A stretch of DNA of 64,000 bases, taken from Megalobrama amblycephala (Eukaryota; Chordata; Actinopteri; Cypriniformes; Xenocyprididae). Below are positions 62,601 to 64,000 of the stretch, one piece after another. The number at the start of each line of letters is the position of its first letter. Positions within the stretch are counted from its first letter, which is position 1. The translations under genes were made by a program, and so were the position numbers. The stretch spans positions 35,469,447 through 35,533,446 of the forward strand of contig NC_063049.1 in NCBI RefSeq assembly GCF_018812025.1, in the 5' to 3' direction. The notes beneath the pieces were generated by a model that saw only the letters and a program-made list of their open reading frames with translations, ran no database searches and was not told the origin of the DNA.

Positions 62601-64000
62601 AGTGTCACATGATCCTTCAGAAATCATTCTAATATGCTGATTTGCTGCTCAAGAAACATTTCATATTATTATCAATGTTGAAATCAGTTGTGCTTCTTAA
62701 TATTTTTGTGGAAACTGACATTTTTTTATGATTCTTTGATGAATAGAATGTTCAAAAGAACAGCATTTATTTGAAATAGAAATATTTTGTAACATTATAA
62801 ATGCATTGATAGCTTTTGATCAATTTGATGTTCCTTGAACTCTTGAAATTTGTATTGAGAATCTTGAAATTTCACTGGTACTGAATACTGGAATTTCGGC
62901 AAATAAAGTGACAACCATACACAGAGGTATCATTACAACTGAAAACAAGCACTGAATCAAAGTTTGTAGGTCACTTTGATAAGAAACTGGCCTTTGCCAG
63001 AACAAAATAGATGTTGTTATAGCTGTGACCTTACCTGGTCAGTCTCCCTCTTGGAGATGCCCCTGATGCGGGAGTAAAAATAGAGATGTTCTTCTCCAGT
63101 CAGGAGGTCATCCAGTGCGTCCACCTGGGGGCAGTAACCAATGTTTATGCCCTCTCTCCTGCAGTCTATGATGTCAACCATCCTCCTGAGGACACAGGCC
63201 AGGGAGATTTACGAACATGCAATGAAACCCAACACAAATGTCTAGTAAAACGCATCAGAAAAAGACGGTGAGCGACAGTAAAGGTACCAGATGTAGCTTT
63301 TAAAAGGGGAAAGAAAAGTACCCGTCAATGTCACGGATCTTAGCTGAGCCATCTGTAGGGCTAATGTCTCCTGTCAGCATCTTGAAGGTAGTGGTCTTCC
63401 CTGCACCATTGACTCCCAGCAATCCAAAGCACTAAGGAAGATATTGAACTTCCATTCATTCACATTGAATGTTTTGCTGTCATTGACTATTTTTACCAGC
63501 TGAATCATAAATCTTCTATGAATAACATTCAAACCATAGAAAATAATGCATGCAAAGTGCCTTAAACAAGAATTTCTAGGTATATATAGCTGCATTTCCT
63601 CCCTGTGATCACATCTACATGCACATTTTCTGATTAAGCACCATATTCTGGTTAAATCATTATTGATTTGGACATTTCATTTAATGTTCACACAAAAACA
63701 TCTTCAACTCCCTGAAACTTTTTTTTTTAGTTTACGGCACAACAACATCTGAATTTACGCAATTTACTCTCAAAGTACACATTCTTAGCCTCCAGGTATT
63801 ATAAATCTTCATATTAGTATGGAACACCCACTTATCAACGCACAAAATCAATGATCAATTGTTGTTGATAATTGGAAAATCATCTCATAATAAATGTTAC
63901 TATGCAAATGGCACAGACCTCGCCAGCTGGGATGCCAACAGACAGCTTCTTCACCGCCTGCACCCTCTTGCTCAGGTATTGGTACACCTTAGTCAGCTGA
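49783..64000 (-). CDS. abca12: ABCA12, 3' part (last nine exons; gene continues past right edge)
   Basis: ABCA12 is a full-length ABC transporter of the ABCA family that moves lipids, notably glucosylceramides, into lamellar granules of skin cells. Nine exons are visible, 1021 bases in all, giving 339 codons in one continuous frame with GT-AG borders. They encode the whole second nucleotide-binding domain in order: Walker [12 protein letters not shown]-loop region [18 protein letters not shown]-type signature [17 protein letters not shown], Walker B plus D-loop [12 protein letters not shown], and H-loop LTSH, followed by the C-terminal motif VFINFA. The tail [14 protein letters not shown] and the domain sequence match ABCA12 better than other ABCA members as I remember them. 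BARD1 follows on the same strand about 1.7 kb downstream, which supports the identity. No stop or frameshift is seen, so the gene looks functional. Paralogue assignment is inference; the ABCA family is certain. Confidence 0.92.
50408..50545 (-). CDS. abca12: ABCA12 penultimate exon
   Basis: The 46 codons read [20 protein letters not shown] then [20 protein letters not shown] then QTTLDE. The YHVP motif and the QTTLxE block immediately before VFINFA are ABCA C-terminal hallmarks. The acceptor is CACAAAG and the donor GTAAGAT at 50401-50407. Both ends are in phase 0. Confidence 0.92.
50607..50617. repeat. Poly(G) run
   Basis: Eleven consecutive G in an ABCA12 intron; prone to sequencing length errors. 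Confidence 0.9.
50935..51846 (-). mobile_element. Element C copy 3, complete ends
   Basis: It starts AGGTGCCATCGAATG after TTAA (50931-50934) and ends TCTAGGGCACCT before TTAA (51847-51850), in the opposite orientation to copies 1 and 2. It contains ATTTTGGGGCATCATTAAAT and ATATTGGGGGCGTACATATT. It is in the ABCA12 intron between the exons at 50408 and 52937. Confidence 0.9.
51851..52698. mobile_element. TTAA-flanked element abutting element C
   Basis: It starts AGAGGGCCTAAAGTG and ends CATAATATGGCCTCT, inverted termini. Its left TTAA (51847-51850) is the same four bases as the right TTAA of element C copy 3; its right TTAA is 52699-52702. It contains two CCAATCA motifs and no coding region. 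Confidence 0.82.
52937..53042 (-). CDS. abca12: ABCA12 exon, post-NBD2 regulatory region
   Basis: The exon reads [20 protein letters not shown] then [17 protein letters not shown]-x-G-F/Y-T-V is the start of the conserved C-terminal regulatory fold after NBD2 in ABCA proteins. The acceptor is CTGACAG and the donor GTGAGA. The length is 106 bases, ending in phase 0. Confidence 0.9.
53224..53316 (-). CDS. abca12: ABCA12 exon following the H-loop
   Basis: The exon reads [20 protein letters not shown] then [10 protein letters not shown]. The [15 protein letters not shown] block directly after the H-loop is one of the best conserved ABCA stretches. The acceptor is CCTACAG and the donor GTCAGT. 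The 93-base length fits phases 1 and 2 with its neighbours. Confidence 0.92.
53510..53640. repeat. Intronic hairpin with about 42-bp arms
   Basis: Arm 1 (about 53513-53555) and arm 2 (about 53597-53638) are inverse copies with about two mismatches, sharing AAGCCAACATTCAAAGTTTG and its complement, separated by about 42 bases. It sits in the ABCA12 intron between the H-loop exon and the exon after it. Confidence 0.85.
53654..53683. repeat. Poly(A) tract
   Basis: About 30 A directly after the hairpin. It could be the tail of a retrotransposed insert, but no target duplication was identified. Confidence 0.9.
53832..53935 (-). CDS. abca12: ABCA12 exon with Walker B end, D-loop and H-loop
   Basis: The exon reads [20 protein letters not shown] then [14 protein letters not shown]. 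It carries the catalytic Asp-Glu of Walker B, the D-loop SGMDP and the switch histidine in LTSH. The acceptor is CTCTCAG and the donor GTAATG. The 104-base length leaves AG, completed by T of the next exon to give Ser. Confidence 0.93.
54195..56600. mobile_element. Older repeat interrupted by a hAT element
   Basis: GAATTATTAGAGAATAATGC at 54230 pairs with TTTTCTAATAATTCAACAGC at 54296, and a second ATTCAACAGCCCGGAG lies at 56573, so an inverted-repeat unit surrounds the insertion. The block TTACTAATTCCAAAAC with GCTAGTAACGGAGG (55978-56010) resembles sequence at 40430-40560. The outer borders are approximate. Confidence 0.5.
54354..55849. mobile_element. Non-autonomous hAT element with 8-bp target duplication
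   Basis: It starts CAGTGATGGGAATAACGGCG and ends AATGTGCCCAACACTG. GTTACCAC flanks it on both sides (54346-54353 and 55850-55857). Its ends are rich in GTAAC and GTTAC motifs, as usual in this family. No intact transposase frame in 1496 bases. Confidence 0.92.
56673..56807 (-). CDS. abca12: ABCA12 exon with ABC signature
   Basis: The exon is 135 bases in phase 0 at both ends and reads [20 protein letters not shown], then [20 protein letters not shown], then QILLL. The LSGGQ consensus is replaced by a basic [11 protein letters not shown] form, which is normal for ABCA second domains. It ends inside Walker B (LLL), and the next exon supplies DEP. The acceptor is CTTTAG and the donor GTGAGT at 56667-56672. 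Confidence 0.93.
57091..57401. mobile_element. TTAA-flanked foldback MITE, complete
   Basis: A classic copy: AGGGAAAGTTCACCCAAAAA at the left, TTTTTGGGTGAACTATCCCT at the right, TTAA outside both. The arms AAGAAGATATTTTGAAGAAT and ACTATGGAAGTCAATGAGGC pair over almost the whole length, centred near 57243. Confidence 0.92.
57409..58119. other. ABCA12 intron, no feature seen
   Basis: AT-rich intron sequence without a recognised repeat or frame. Confidence 0.4.
58124..58515. mobile_element. Diverged GTTCACCC-type MITE
   Basis: AGGGTTAGCTCTCCAAGTAT after TTAA, TTTACTCACCC internally, and a right part AACATGAGGTTGAGTAAACA followed by AATTTTCGTTTTTAAA. The central arms mention the same GTGGATGGTGACCA and GGTCGCCATCCAC pair. 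Confidence 0.7.
58516..59209. other. ABCA12 intron, no feature seen
   Basis: Mixed AT-rich sequence. No repeat or gene is recognised. Confidence 0.4.
59315..61003. mobile_element. Middle MITE of the nest
   Basis: It starts AGGGTTAGTTCAGCC after TTAA (59311-59314) and ends TTGGTGAACTAACCCT before TTAA. Inner arms pair: AGTACTCCATGTTACTCCAG with CACATGGAGTACTTTATTGA, and GGTCCAGAAAG with CTTTCTGGACC. It was itself interrupted by element C copy 4. Confidence 0.88.
59416..60377 (-). mobile_element. Element C copy 4, innermost of the nest
   Basis: It starts AGGTGCCCAAGAATGC after TTAA (59412-59415) and ends TCTAGGGCACCT before TTAA (60378-60381). Same orientation as copy 3. It retains the CTGTTACGTAACAG palindrome near 60190. 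Confidence 0.9.
61739..62018. mobile_element. Foldback element with internal minisatellite
   Basis: The ends TATGGAAGCTTGTTTCC and, reversed, CTATGGAAGCTTATTTCTGC form inverted repeats typical of a TA-inserting mariner-type MITE. Inside, a unit of about 20 bases like TATAAAGTCAGAATTG repeats about six times from 61850 to 61975, with an inverted counterpart (AATTCTGACTTTT) at the left. Confidence 0.75.
62400..62835 (-). repeat. Repeat family R, reverse orientation
   Basis: Contains TTCAGTGTCACATGATCCTT and CATTTATTTGATCAAAAACA, the complements of the plus-strand copies. It ends about 200 bases from the ABCA12 Q-loop exon. Confidence 0.85.
63035..63185 (-). CDS. abca12: ABCA12 exon with Q-loop
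   Basis: Read from the first base completing a Gly codon, the exon gives [20 protein letters not shown] then [24 protein letters not shown] with a following acidic stretch is the ABCA Q-loop. The acceptor is CCTCAG and the donor GTAAGG at 63029-63034. The length of 151 bases ends in phase 0. A 6.2-kb intron full of nested elements follows. Confidence 0.93.
63322..63431 (-). CDS. abca12: ABCA12 exon with Walker A
   Basis: The exon encodes [20 protein letters not shown] and [25 protein letters not shown] is the Walker A ATP-binding loop. The acceptor is CTTAG just above 63431 and the donor GTACTT at 63316-63321. It starts in phase 0 and ends two bases into a Gly codon that the next exon completes. 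Confidence 0.93.
63432..63918. other. ABCA12 intron, no feature seen
   Basis: Intron between the first two visible exons. AT-rich with one T-run near 63720; nothing else is recognised. Confidence 0.45.
63919..64000 (-). CDS. abca12: ABCA12 exon, start of NBD2 (cut by window edge)
   Basis: The visible part reads one leftover base plus 27 codons: [20 protein letters not shown], then VGIPAGE. The motif LTKVY...AV followed by GIPAGE is the usual lead-in to Walker A in ABCA second nucleotide-binding domains. The donor GTCTGTGC lies at 63911-63918, and the phase (0) fits the next exon. The 5' border is outside the window. Confidence 0.88.

Overview
This is intergenic and intronic DNA from a vertebrate nuclear genome, very probably a cyprinid-type ray-finned fish. 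It carries split genes with GT-AG introns, dense microsatellites, and a repeat load of foldback MITEs, hAT, Tc1 and L2/CR1-type elements that is typical of zebrafish and carp relatives. The species cannot be named from the sequence. The only host genes I can support are two minus-strand genes in the order ABCA12 then BARD1, the order I recall at human 2q35, so the synteny is old.

Region by region: 1-12.6 kb has no recognisable gene and consists of repeats, including a three-level nest at 6.8-10.9 kb (hAT-like element, then a TTAA-flanked element, then an L2/CR1 LINE). From 12.6 to 48.1 kb lies BARD1, with the last exon at 12627-12962 and the first-exon remnant at 48021-48125. Exons 4-11 are open, correctly phased and spliceable; four of them have the same length I recall for the human exons. 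Large introns are filled with a broken L2/CR1 piece, a frameshifted Tc1 element, a TTAA element holding a hAT element, and several foldback MITEs. From 49.8 kb to the right edge come the last nine exons of ABCA12, encoding the second nucleotide-binding domain and C-terminal tail; the gene continues beyond the window.

The most unusual observation concerns BARD1. Its RING half looks destroyed: exon 1 has an in-frame TGA and an ATG out of phase, exon 2 was not found, and exon 3 lacks three of the zinc ligands. The rest (ankyrin repeats and tandem BRCT) is intact for 679 codons from an ATG in an ideal ACCATGG context created at the exon 3/4 junction. This is either a BARD1 that has lost its BRCA1-pairing RING, or a duplicated copy early in decay.

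Most other sequence is transposon-derived. A recurring theme is TTAA-flanked, non-autonomous inverted-repeat elements, found nested, back to back around a single shared TTAA, and in four dispersed copies of both orientations. Exon borders were read by eye from splice sites, reading frame and family knowledge. Comparisons with human proteins are from memory, not from a search.
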